This document shows, piece by piece, positions 1-6,600 of a DNA stretch of 6,621 nucleotides. The position numbers were made by a program, and so were the translations under genes. Position 1 is the first letter of the stretch, and the number at the start of each line of letters is the position of its first letter. Where the stretch lies: positions 1 to 6,621 of the forward strand of contig CAYNCU010000224.1 of the NCBI GenBank assembly GCA_964395765.1, written 5' to 3'. The notes under the pieces are model-generated. The model searched no databases. It had not been told where the DNA came from and worked only from the letters and a program-made list of their open reading frames with translations. The stretch is from DATDPY01 sp964395765 (GTDB lineage: Bacteria; Bacteroidota; Bacteroidia; Cytophagales; Cyclobacteriaceae).

Positions 1-998
1 TTTCCATAGAAGCAATGAAGTGTATCGGCAGCCGGATTTTCGAGGATACGAAGACCGGTTTTGCAATTGACCATGATATTATTATAAGAGTACCCTCTTG
101 CACCTTGTTCATAGTCAACGTTGGCTCCCCTGTCAGGGTCAACACTTCTCCATCCACCGGCTATATACGTATTGTTGTACATATTAACATTGGTCTGGGT
201 GGATCCGTAAGTCCCTTTATTCGATGCCTTGGTACCACCTTTTGCAGTTCCTACAATAAGATTGAAGGCCATATCACCAACAGATGAGTTTTTGACATTG
301 AAGCAATCGCCGTCGTTATAAGCCAGTTTTTCAACCGTATTTCTCATAATAGAAAATTTTCCCCCGTTCATTCTGACAGCATCGGTGGTTGACCCGTATA
401 TCCAGGAATCTTCCAGGATTAAAAATCCGTTAGGATTTTGAAAATGAATTACAAACAAGTCATCTCCGGAGGTATAGCCTACCGGAGGATTGTCTGCCGG
501 AGCAGTTCCACCGGCAAAATCAAGGTGTGTCCATTTAATATCCACCAGCGTGGCTGTTGTGTCACATTGGATTCCGCCCCATAATTTTCCGTCCGGTTTA
601 AGTCCGGGGTCGGTGTTGGGGTCCTGTAAGGTGGTTAACTTATAATTACCGGGATTATTATAAGCATCTTCTCCGGTAATCCAGTTTGGATTGTCTTTAG
701 TCCCTAGCGAAATAAATGCCCCTTTTACAATTATTTGAGCGCTGGGGTTTTGGGCTAATAACTTTACACCACTTTGCATCAATAAAGTATCGCCTTCATT
801 TATCGTAATCTGACTGCTGAAATAATAGGTTGTACCCGTAGTCATGGTCCCTTTCACACTACCCGATAAGGTGGTGCCGGTTATGAGTTGCCCCACCTGT
901 TTTTGAGGTTGTGAAATGTTAACCTTATCATTTTTGCTGCACGACGTTATGGCTGCGGCCGCTAATACCACAAGACCAAAGTAGATTCCTCTTTTCAT
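1..998 (-). CDS. Predicted surface lipoprotein with right-handed beta-helix character (3' end outside window)
   Basis: The gene reads leftward from ATG 998 and stays open to the window edge, giving 332 codons with no stop. Residues 1-20 form a lipoprotein signal peptide: basic MKRG, a hydrophobic stretch to about residue 17, and the lipobox ITSC with lipidated Cys20. The next residues, SKNDK, contain only one acidic residue, so a classical Bacteroidota surface-export signal is not obvious. The body (about 65-330) has the rhythm of parallel beta-helix proteins: repeated short beta-strand/turn units rich in Asn, Gly, Asp and Thr, such as GVKLLAQNPSAQIIVKGAF (77-95), LWGGIQCDTTATLVDIKWTH (139-158), SWIYGSTTDAVRMNGGKFSI (198-217) and MYNNTYIAGGWRS (273-285). 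The gene starts 28 nt after the TonB-dependent receptor stop on the same strand, so the two are almost certainly co-transcribed. The leader is A/T-rich with no Shine-Dalgarno. Inference: a cell-surface binding or glycan/polymer-processing partner of the receptor. No catalytic residues can be assigned, and it shows no resemblance to SusD that I can see. Confidence 0.87.
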   Translation of the reverse strand, partial: MKRGIYFGLVVLAAAAITSCSKNDKVNISQPQKQVGQLITGTTLSGSVKGTMTTGTTYYFSSQITINEGDTLLMQSGVKLLAQNPSAQIIVKGAFISLGTKDNPNWITGEDAYNNPGNYKLTTLQDPNTDPGLKPDGKLWGGIQCDTTATLVDIKWTHLDFAGGTAPADNPPVGYTSGDDLFVIHFQNPNGFLILEDSWIYGSTTDAVRMNGGKFSIMRNTVEKLAYNDGDCFNVKNSSVGDMAFNLIVGTAKGGTKASNKGTYGSTQTNVNMYNNTYIAGGWRSVDPDRGANVDYEQGARGYSYNNIMVNCKTGLRILENPAADTLHCFYG

Positions 999-1026
999 AA
1001 TTTAATTTTTTTAATTGATGTTTTGG

Positions 1027-3840
1027 TTATTTAAAAGCCAGATTATTAAACCGGATACCAAACATGAAACTTTGCCCATAAGTATCTTTCTGGACCGTTA
1101 CACGATCATCCCGGGTTTGAAAGGGTAGCGCAAACTTGCCCGTTTTGTATGCATTGGGCTGAAGAATCTCCACCAGAACAGGTGAATTTAAAATGTTGTT
1201 TATCTTGCAATAAAGCGTAAGATAACGGAGCACCCGCTTTTCAATGGAGAATCCCAGTTGGGAGGTACTTCTTTGCCAATAGTCAAGACCTTTATAAGGT
1301 GAAATGAAGGTTATATTTTTCCCCGTATATACCAATGCCAGTTGAGCGTTCAATCCTGATTTTGGATTTTTATAAAGAAGAGAAATGTTGCCGATATGAG
1401 GCGACTGTCCACCCAGCGGACCCGTCTCGGTGGTTTTTTCTGCGACAAAATTGGAATCATAATATAATTTGGGCCGGGTGACCCTGGAGTGTGTATAGGT
1501 ATAATTACCGGAAACCCCTACGTGTCCCCAGAATTTTGACACCGCCAGTTCGAGTCCGTAGTTGAGTGCATTATCCGCGTTGATAGGCCACAACGTCGCA
1601 CTTGATGTGCCGGTAAAACGTATTCCCGTTTCAATCGGGTTGTAGATTTTTTTGTAGAAGGCTCCTAAAAGAATCTGGTCATTCGGATTTGGGAAGTATT
1701 CATACCTTAAATCAAAATTATTGGACGTCGCGTGCTTCAGGTTAGGATTACCACTCATGTCGAAATTATCGCCGCGTATCAAATAAGGTACATATTCAAA
1801 AAATCCAGGTCGGTTAATTCCGGTAAAATAGGATAAGCGTAAATTTTGTTGATTGGAAAGTATATATTTCAAATGCAAACCGGGCAGGATATCCTGGTAT
1901 TTAACAGTCCCAACAGCACCGGCCGCGATCTTCGGATCCTGCGCTGTTTGCCAGCCTTGTTCCGAATTTTCGATTCGCACACCTCCTAAAACGGAGAATT
2001 TTTCATGCATTAAAACAGTTGCCTGAAAATAATAGGCCAGGATCTTTTCCGAAGCTGAGTAGGTCAATGGGTTGATGGGATTTCCCTGCCCAGCGGTTAC
2101 GCCATTAAACTGAAATTTATCGGGAGTCAGGCTCCCGTCAAAAACTACGGGCTGTCCGGTAGCCGATGTTTTAGGAATGAGATCCCATTCGTTGTAATGG
2201 TTGTTCCTTGATTTATCCCTGTACAAACCTCCGGTTGCCAGGGTAACCTCTTGCCCCCATAGCCGGAGGTGATAATTCACGTCAAGATAACCGGCTAGGT
2301 CTTTATCCGAATTTCTTGTCCATATCCTGTAAAAAGGAATATTTAAAACCTGCGGCGTGGCTATTTGATTATGATTAATATCAAAGCCTACCTGCTGAAC
2401 AGTCTGATATTCGGACCAATCGGGAAGAGAATTATTGGCCAGTGAATAAACTCCCGACCAGTTAAGCTTGAAATTTTTCAGGAGGGTATGTTCGCCCTGC
2501 AGGGTGGAATTATAAATGCTTTGATTTTGAATTCTGGAGCGCCATAACAGGTACGTATTTCCTGTTCCTACCCCGTCCCTTCCGATCGACAGACTGGTAT
2601 CGATGGAATAACGATATTCCACCTCACTCATATTAAGGTAAAGGTTATAGAGACTTATTTTATTATTAGCATCGAAGACGTAATCGATTTTGGAATGTAA
2701 CCCATAGCGTACACTTTGTTTATTGTATTGCCTTATGTAGATATCGTCAAAGGAAGGAACATTGCCGGGTTGAGGCTGGTTCTCAGGCCTGAGCCAGACG
2801 CGGTCCGATCCTTTATATTCATTTTGATAACTTCCGGCTATCAGGATCCCCAGGTTTTTATTTTTGAGAAACCGATCCCCGATAGAAAAACCGAATATTT
2901 TATCATAAGGCAGTTTCCGCGGGTTATAATTGAAATTCTTATAGGTAAAATCATCAGGCGTGGCCTGATAGGAGGAACCATTGATATCGACTGGCGATTT
3001 ATCACTCACCGTATGTTTGTCAAAATTCGCATACTTTCTTTGGGTCAGTAATTCACTAAAGCCCGAACCTATATTGGCATTTAGGGTCAAGGTATCGGGT
3101 GCATCTTTCATGACCAGGTTCATGGCACCGCCAATGGCATCTCCTTCCATGTTAGGGGTAAGTGCCTTGATTACTTCCAGTCTTTCCAGGAGATCCGCCG
3201 GAAACATATCCATTGGCACATAACGGTACTGGTCATTAGGACTGGGAATTTTTATGCCGTTCACCAGTGTATAATTATACCGACGGTCCATGCCCCGGAT
3301 TATCGCATATCTCGCTTCTCCGCTGCTTGTCCTTTCTACCGAAACTCCTGACATCCTTTGCAGCACACTGGCAGTTGTGTTATCCGGTAACAGCTGAATA
3401 GTTTTGGCTGAAATGACATTCAGAACCTTGTCAGATTTTTTTTCCAGGGACTTCGCATACTCATTCGACTCCTTATCATAAGAAGCTTTCACTTCGATCT
3501 GGTTTAAATAAGTATATTCCGGCTTCAGACTGAAATTCACTGTAACTATATCATTATCATCCGAAACCGTAATGTTCGTTTCCTCTGTCTCATAACTGAT
3601 AAAGGAAACTACGAGGGTAAACGACCCGGGATTAATATTTTTGAGGGTATAGGATCCGTCCAGCCCGGAAATATCATAAATCTTATTGTTTTGTTTTACA
3701 TATACTTCCGCTCCCGTGAGGGGATCTTTGGAATCAGCTTCCGTCACATGACCTTTAATGGTGGCTGCCTTGATTTTCGATATTATTGTTGTGGAGAAAA
3801 TGATAAAAATCACTATGCTAATAACCAAATACCTCCCCAT
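1027..3840 (-). CDS. TonB-dependent outer-membrane receptor with N-terminal carboxypeptidase-regulatory-like domain
   Basis: A 937-aa outer-membrane active-transport receptor that would import an unidentified ligand using TonB/ExbBD energy. Residues 1-26 are a signal peptide (hydrophobic VISIVIFIIF, cleavage near IKA/A). Residues 27-106 match a carboxypeptidase-regulatory-like beta-sandwich (IKGHVTEADSKDPLTGAEVYV, then GLDGSYTLKNINPGSFTL), as in many Bacteroidota receptors. IEVKA (115-119) sits where a TonB box is expected. The plug spans about 137-246 and carries QRMSGVSVER (161-170), IRGMDRRYNYTLVNGIKIPS (181-200) and PNMEGDAIGGAMNLVMK (229-245). The rest is a barrel of about 690 residues, including the typical late segment INRPGFFEYVPY...GNPNLK (675-702). 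It ends GIRFNNLAFK, with Lys after the usual terminal aromatic residue. There is no STN domain, so signalling through an anti-sigma factor is unlikely. The plug motifs recall the TonB-Xanth-Caul-like branch rather than SusC. Start ATG 3840 follows an A-rich leader and gives a proper signal peptide. It is first in an operon with the beta-helix lipoprotein. Family assignment is firm; the substrate is unknown. Confidence 0.95.
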   Translation of the reverse strand: MGRYLVISIVIFIIFSTTIISKIKAATIKGHVTEADSKDPLTGAEVYVKQNNKIYDISGLDGSYTLKNINPGSFTLVVSFISYETEETNITVSDDNDIVTVNFSLKPEYTYLNQIEVKASYDKESNEYAKSLEKKSDKVLNVISAKTIQLLPDNTTASVLQRMSGVSVERTSSGEARYAIIRGMDRRYNYTLVNGIKIPSPNDQYRYVPMDMFPADLLERLEVIKALTPNMEGDAIGGAMNLVMKDAPDTLTLNANIGSGFSELLTQRKYANFDKHTVSDKSPVDINGSSYQATPDDFTYKNFNYNPRKLPYDKIFGFSIGDRFLKNKNLGILIAGSYQNEYKGSDRVWLRPENQPQPGNVPSFDDIYIRQYNKQSVRYGLHSKIDYVFDANNKISLYNLYLNMSEVEYRYSIDTSLSIGRDGVGTGNTYLLWRSRIQNQSIYNSTLQGEHTLLKNFKLNWSGVYSLANNSLPDWSEYQTVQQVGFDINHNQIATPQVLNIPFYRIWTRNSDKDLAGYLDVNYHLRLWGQEVTLATGGLYRDKSRNNHYNEWDLIPKTSATGQPVVFDGSLTPDKFQFNGVTAGQGNPINPLTYSASEKILAYYFQATVLMHEKFSVLGGVRIENSEQGWQTAQDPKIAAGAVGTVKYQDILPGLHLKYILSNQQNLRLSYFTGINRPGFFEYVPYLIRGDNFDMSGNPNLKHATSNNFDLRYEYFPNPNDQILLGAFYKKIYNPIETGIRFTGTSSATLWPINADNALNYGLELAVSKFWGHVGVSGNYTYTHSRVTRPKLYYDSNFVAEKTTETGPLGGQSPHIGNISLLYKNPKSGLNAQLALVYTGKNITFISPYKGLDYWQRSTSQLGFSIEKRVLRYLTLYCKINNILNSPVLVEILQPNAYKTGKFALPFQTRDDRVTVQKDTYGQSFMFGIRFNNLAFK

Positions 3841-3861
3841 TCTTTAATTTCTTTTAGGTTT

Positions 3862-3869
3862 CAAATACA
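3862..3869 (-). promoter_or_regulatory. Candidate -7 box of the receptor/lipoprotein operon
   Basis: On the minus strand this reads TGTATTTG, which matches the Bacteroidota -7 consensus TAnnTTTG at five of six fixed positions. It lies about 21 nt upstream of the receptor ATG at 3840, and the sequence between is A-rich, as is typical for Bacteroidota leaders. No TTTG is visible 19-21 bp further upstream, so this is only a weak prediction. Confidence 0.3.
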
Positions 3870-3940
3870 GTTGCGAATAATGAAATGTATGCTCTCCCAT
3901 AATCTTTATCGTGCCTCATTTTGCAACTTTTCATAAGACA

Positions 3941-4078
3941 GGTTAAATCAATTTCATAAATAGGTTATAGGGTATTCCTGAATACACGTTCCCTTGATTC
4001 ACAGAAATTAATTTATCTACAATAGAGCCTCTTTCGAAGTAATGAATTTAAATTGAGGCCGTTATGAAATTGTTAACC
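3941..4078. repeat. Split inverted repeat in the divergent promoter region
   Basis: The left arm at 3941-3959, read on the minus strand, is TTATGAAATTGATTTAACC. The right arm at 4062-4078, read on the plus strand, is TTATGAAATTGTTAACC. The arms share 11 identical bases, then differ by a 2-nt indel before a common TTAACC. They are about 100 bp apart, so the pair resembles two facing protein-binding sites more than a transcript hairpin. A further TTATGAAA word occurs on the minus strand at 3929-3936, 23 bp from the left-arm copy. The repeat is directly visible; its function is not known. Confidence 0.5.
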
Positions 4079-4220
4079 CCCTGTTATTTATTGATGACAC
4101 CGATTTTAATTTTGCAGGTAAAAAAATTATCCGGTATTAACTCAATGTTAAGCGGGAAATAAGATTTGGATTTTATAAAATGATGATTATCAGTAAAAAG
4201 TAAAAATCCATGTTCCGGGA

Positions 4221-4257
4221 TTTAACGTTTTTTAACAATTATTAAAGCGTCTTAAAA
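4221..4257 (+). promoter_or_regulatory. TTAA array with exact 10-bp phasing (possible operator)
   Basis: TTAA occurs at 4222-4225, 4232-4235, 4242-4245 and 4252-4255, each 10 bp from the last, within TTTAACGTTT, TTTAACAATT, ATTAAAGCGT and CTTAAAATTT. One-turn phasing on one DNA face fits cooperative binding by an OmpR-type regulator, and CTTA recurs 11 bp on at 4262-4265. The array lies about 175-210 bp upstream of the response-regulator start. AT-rich DNA can produce such words by chance, and the units differ from the 11-bp repeats at 6521-6564. Confidence 0.3.
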
Positions 4258-4382
4258 TTTCCTTATTTTTTAACCTTCCTGGCAGGAAAAGAGGAGGCCC
4301 ATCAGGGGTATAAAACCGTCATCGGTCGTTAAAATCATATGATATTGTAATGGGTTTTAGTTAAAATTTTGAAATTAATATT

Positions 4383-4390
4383 TATCCTTG
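4383..4390 (+). promoter_or_regulatory. Candidate -7 box of the two-component operon
   Basis: TATCCTTG matches TAnnTTTG at five of six fixed positions and resembles the TATCATTG box at 6571-6578. It lies 40 nt upstream of the response-regulator ATG at 4431, giving a plausible leader. No clear TTTG is present at the expected -33 distance (the nearest T-rich word is TTTTAG at 4355-4360), so support is weak. Confidence 0.25.
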
Positions 4391-4430
4391 TCCTCAGTAT
4401 TTTACCCCCTGATACTTATTTCCTTTGGAC

Positions 4431-5111
4431 ATGAAGAATATTCTTCTTGTTGAAGATGAGCAAAACGTAGCCTCCTTTATTAAAAAAGGGCTCGAAGAGG
4501 AAGGATATAATACAATCATTGCCTATGACGGCGCATCGTGTCTTGATATTATTACCCATAAAATGATTGACCTGGTCATCCTTGATGTGATATTACCTGG
4601 ATTGAGTGGTTTCGAAGTCTGTAAAAAAATCAGGGATATTGGGTTGAAAGAATTACCGGTCATTATGCTTACTGCCCTGGGCACTACCGATAATATTGTC
4701 CGGGGCCTCGACGCAGGGGCAGATGATTACCTGGTTAAGCCTTTTAAATTCAAGGAATTGCTTGCCAGGATAAGGGCATTAACCAGGCGGAAAAATTTAT
4801 CCGATCAGGTGCAACCTGTACTCACTATCGCCGACCTGGAACTGGACCTGAATGCCAAGATTATTAAGAGGGCCGGAAGCGAGATCAAGTTGACTTCAAC
4901 AGAGTACCGGCTGCTTGAATATTTCATGAAAAACCAGCGAAAAGTATTGTCAAGGATCGATCTTCTTGAAAATGTATGGGATATCAATTTCAATATGGGG
5001 ACCAACGTGGTTGACGTATATGTAAATTATTTGCGAAATAAAATCGACAAAGAGTTTAATCCAAAATTGATACACACTGTTATAGGAATGGGTTACATCA
5101 TGAAAGAATAA
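4431..5111 (+). CDS. OmpR/PhoB-family response regulator (DNA-binding)
   Basis: A 226-aa cytoplasmic transcription regulator of standard family length. The receiver domain (about 1-120) has the acidic pair E8-D9 in ILLVEDE, phospho-acceptor D52 in LVILDVILPG, switch residue T81, and K103 in LVKPF. A winged-helix domain of the OmpR/PhoB type follows (about 128-224), with LTSTEYRLLEYF (154-165), the likely recognition helix VVDVYVNYLRNKID (193-206) and the C-terminal wing HTVIGMGYIMKE. The open frame extends two codons upstream to a TTG at 4425, but ATG 4431 gives the canonical receiver start MKNILLVEDE and is preferred. The stop lies 10 nt before the sensor kinase ATG, so the two form a cognate pair in one operon. 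Proteins of this class bind tandem direct repeats with about 11-bp spacing, and such repeats occur just after the operon at 6521-6564. The target genes and signal cannot be read from this protein. It resembles CusR/RprY-type regulators, but I do not assign a name. Confidence 0.97.
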   Translation: MKNILLVEDEQNVASFIKKGLEEEGYNTIIAYDGASCLDIITHKMIDLVILDVILPGLSGFEVCKKIRDIGLKELPVIMLTALGTTDNIVRGLDAGADDYLVKPFKFKELLARIRALTRRKNLSDQVQPVLTIADLELDLNAKIIKRAGSEIKLTSTEYRLLEYFMKNQRKVLSRIDLLENVWDINFNMGTNVVDVYVNYLRNKIDKEFNPKLIHTVIGMGYIMKE

Positions 5112-5121
5112 GTTTAAGCTC

Positions 5122-6504
5122 ATGAAAATAAGAAATAAAATCACGCTTTTGTTTGTCCTGCTGGCCGGTTCCCTTTTGTTCGGAATATTTGTGTTTGTTT
5201 ATTATTTCGCCTATCACTATACTGAAAACGAATTTTTTCTAAGGCTGAAGGAAAGGACAAACATCGTGGCGCAGTCCTATCTGGAAAAGGATGAACTGAG
5301 TGCTCACATTTATAATGAAATTATTCAGAAACATCTCCAGAAGTTGCCCGACGAACAGGAGCAGTTGATTAAAGTGGATATCCCCACCCGGACCATTGAG
5401 AAGGATTCGGCCATAATGCTGCCTAAAAATTTTATCAATGATATTTTCACCGATAAATATGCTCAGATGAAAGTCGCCGGCACTTATTTTTCCGGCCTTT
5501 TATATCCTGATAATCAGGGAGATTTCATTATCGTGGTATCAGCCAATAACAAATATGGAACCGCCATGATGATTGATCTCAGGAATGTGCTTGTTATAGC
5601 CTTATTCTGGGGGCTGGGTGCAATATTTATTATCGGACGTTATTATGCCGGCAAGGTGTTGAACCCGATTACGGAGATTACCGAAAAAGCGAATAATATT
5701 AGTGTATCCAACCTTCATCTCCGTTTACAAACCGGTAAGAATAAAGATGAACTTAACCAACTGGCGGTAACTTTCAACAAAATGCTTGAGCGGCTTGAAA
5801 TCGCCTTTGAAATGCAGAATAATTTTGTGAATAATGCTTCCCATGAATTGAGGACCCCGCTTACCGCTATATTAGGCGAGATTGAAATAACACTCAACCG
5901 ACAACGGAGCCCCGAGGAATACAGGGAATCTTTGAATACTATAGAAAAGGAAGCCCATCGGCTTGATCTGTTGGTGAACAGCCTTTTGAAACTGGCACAG
6001 GCCGATACCGATGAAAAAGGCCTGCTGGTTGAACCGATCCGGATCGATGCATTGCTTGAAAATGTAAAATCAATCCTTGACAATACTAATCCCGGTAATC
6101 GTGTTACCATTGATTTTAACAGTTTGCCTTATCATTCCGAGGCCCTCGTAATCCAGGGAAACCAGAATTTACTGAATATTGCCATCAATAATATTCTTGA
6201 TAATGCATGTAAATTTTCAAAGAATAATCAGGTATTTATTAAAATATCCACGGAAGAAAAACAGGTAAGTATCAGCATTAAAGACCAGGGAGTCGGAATA
6301 CCTGCCGATGATCTCAATAATGTTTCAGTCCCGTTTTTCCGGGCTTCCAATGCCCGGGAATTTAAGGGTTTTGGTGTCGGCCTCGCCCTGGCCCTGAAAA
6401 TCATAAAATTACATGGCGGTACAATGTCAATTACCTCGGAATTAATGAAGGGTACAGAGGTTAAAATCATATTTCCGAACCGCCCGGTTTTATCCGCTGC
6501 CTGA
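5122..6504 (+). CDS. Membrane-bound sensor histidine kinase (HAMP, HisKA, HATPase)
   Basis: A 460-aa inner-membrane kinase, partner of the preceding response regulator (10-nt gap). A first membrane segment lies at about 8-30 (ITLLFVLLAGSLLFGIFVFV) and a second at about 154-173 (RNVLVIALFWGLGAIFIIGR). Between them is a periplasmic sensor region of about 120 residues with no recognisable ligand motif. A HAMP linker (about 174-229) with NPITEITEKANNIS and DELNQLAVTFNKML follows. The HisKA dimerisation/phosphotransfer domain (about 232-297) has the H box NNASHELRTPLTA with phospho-acceptor His241. The ATPase domain (about 342-455) has the N box NNILDNACKFSK (356-367), G1 box DQGVGIP (388-394), F box PFFRAS (404-409) and G2 box GFGVGLALA (416-424), so it should be catalytically intact. 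Architecture and length fit the CusS/RprX-like class of classical kinases rather than the hybrid (HTCS) kinases of polysaccharide loci. Start ATG 5122 begins the basic residues MKIRNK before the first membrane helix. The signal is unknown; metal, envelope stress or a small molecule are all possible. Confidence 0.96.
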   Translation: MKIRNKITLLFVLLAGSLLFGIFVFVYYFAYHYTENEFFLRLKERTNIVAQSYLEKDELSAHIYNEIIQKHLQKLPDEQEQLIKVDIPTRTIEKDSAIMLPKNFINDIFTDKYAQMKVAGTYFSGLLYPDNQGDFIIVVSANNKYGTAMMIDLRNVLVIALFWGLGAIFIIGRYYAGKVLNPITEITEKANNISVSNLHLRLQTGKNKDELNQLAVTFNKMLERLEIAFEMQNNFVNNASHELRTPLTAILGEIEITLNRQRSPEEYRESLNTIEKEAHRLDLLVNSLLKLAQADTDEKGLLVEPIRIDALLENVKSILDNTNPGNRVTIDFNSLPYHSEALVIQGNQNLLNIAINNILDNACKFSKNNQVFIKISTEEKQVSISIKDQGVGIPADDLNNVSVPFFRASNAREFKGFGVGLALALKIIKLHGGTMSITSELMKGTEVKIIFPNRPVLSAA

Positions 6505-6520
6505 GAAAAAAAGGCTTGAA

Positions 6521-6564
6521 TTCTAATGCCGTTCTAATCCCGTTCTTATTGTGTTCTTAGAATG
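6521..6564 (+). promoter_or_regulatory. Four tandem 11-bp direct repeats: probable operator for the adjacent OmpR-type regulator
   Basis: Four contiguous 11-bp units: TTCTAATGCCG (6521-6531), TTCTAATCCCG (6532-6542), TTCTTATTGTG (6543-6553) and TTCTTAGAATG (6554-6564). All begin TTCT, have A at position 6 and end in G, and the first two differ at only one base. The exact 11-bp period is the half-site spacing used by PhoB/OmpR-family regulators, and such a regulator is encoded 1.4 kb upstream in the same direction. The array starts 17 nt after the kinase stop and overlaps the -33 element of a promoter for the gene at 6601. The last unit also contains the palindrome TTCTTAGAA. Binding by this particular regulator is inferred. 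Confidence 0.7.
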
Positions 6565-6578
6565 TGGGTATATCATTG
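6548..6578 (+). promoter_or_regulatory. Bacteroidota-type promoter upstream of the gene at 6601
   Basis: ATTG at 6548-6551 (-33-like; consensus TTTG) is separated by 19 bp from TATCATTG at 6571-6578 (-7-like; consensus TAnnTTTG, five of six fixed positions). This is the spacing expected for the Bacteroidota primary sigma factor. The start codon at 6601 lies 22 nt beyond the -7 box, implying a short AT-rich leader. The -33 box falls inside the third 11-bp repeat, which would let a bound regulator contact polymerase directly or block it. Confidence 0.5.
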
Positions 6579-6600
6579 CATCTTGTTTAAATCATTATTT

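Larger units (their letters stand above)
3841..4424. other. 584-nt divergent intergenic region, no supported gene
   Basis: This AT-rich stretch separates the leftward receptor operon from the rightward two-component operon and should hold both promoters. I see no convincing coding sequence, tRNA, recognisable riboswitch or strong intrinsic terminator. It contains TTAAC/GTTAA words at 3942-3946, 4072-4077 (palindromic GTTAAC), 4137-4141, 4147-4151, 4222-4226, 4232-4236, 4270-4274, 4328-4332 and 4360-4364. It also holds a split inverted repeat (3941-3959 with 4062-4078), a TTAA array phased at 10 bp (4221-4257), and the 10-bp palindrome ATCATATGAT (4334-4343). A perfect TAnnTTTG box (TAATTTTG, 4107-4114) is present but lacks a TTTG partner at the expected distance. 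A more GC-rich patch at about 4278-4310 contains GGAGG but no start codon at a useful distance. Confidence 0.75.

Noticed and set aside
15..287. Plus-strand 90-aa open frame at the left edge
   Set aside because: It is antisense to the lipoprotein gene, which has a signal peptide, lipobox and consistent protein character. The plus-strand frame has no recognisable domain or leader.
1027..3840. Assignment of the receptor as SusC of a polysaccharide utilisation locus or as a FecA-type signalling receptor
   Set aside because: No SusD homologue follows, the plug motifs are not SusC-like, and there is no STN signalling domain or sigma/anti-sigma pair nearby.
2716..3936. Plus-strand open frames at 2716-3051, 2981-3223 and 3691-3936
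   Set aside because: They lie opposite the receptor gene (the last runs past its start) and show no domain, signal peptide or promoter.
4278..4310. GGAGG-containing patch as a ribosome binding site of a small hidden gene
   Set aside because: No start codon follows at a usable distance, and Bacteroidota genes rarely depend on Shine-Dalgarno pairing.
3841..4424. Riboswitch or structured leader RNA in the long intergenic region
   Set aside because: I could not recognise any known fold or strong paired stems; only short, weak inverted repeats are present. A covariance-model search would be needed to exclude it.
4425..4430. TTG start for the response regulator two codons upstream of ATG 4431
   Set aside because: ATG 4431 gives the conserved receiver start MKNILLVEDE; the extra Met-Asp adds nothing and needs a rare start codon.
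5715..6110. Minus-strand 131-aa open frame, plus smaller ones at 4805-5005, 4950-5144 and 6228-6470
   Set aside because: They are antisense shadows of the response regulator and kinase, serine-rich or of low-complexity composition, with no independent start signals.
6521..6564. Short tandem repeats as a CRISPR array or a hairpin terminator
   Set aside because: The units are 11 bp with no spacers, and they form no strong stem followed by a T tract, so neither reading fits.
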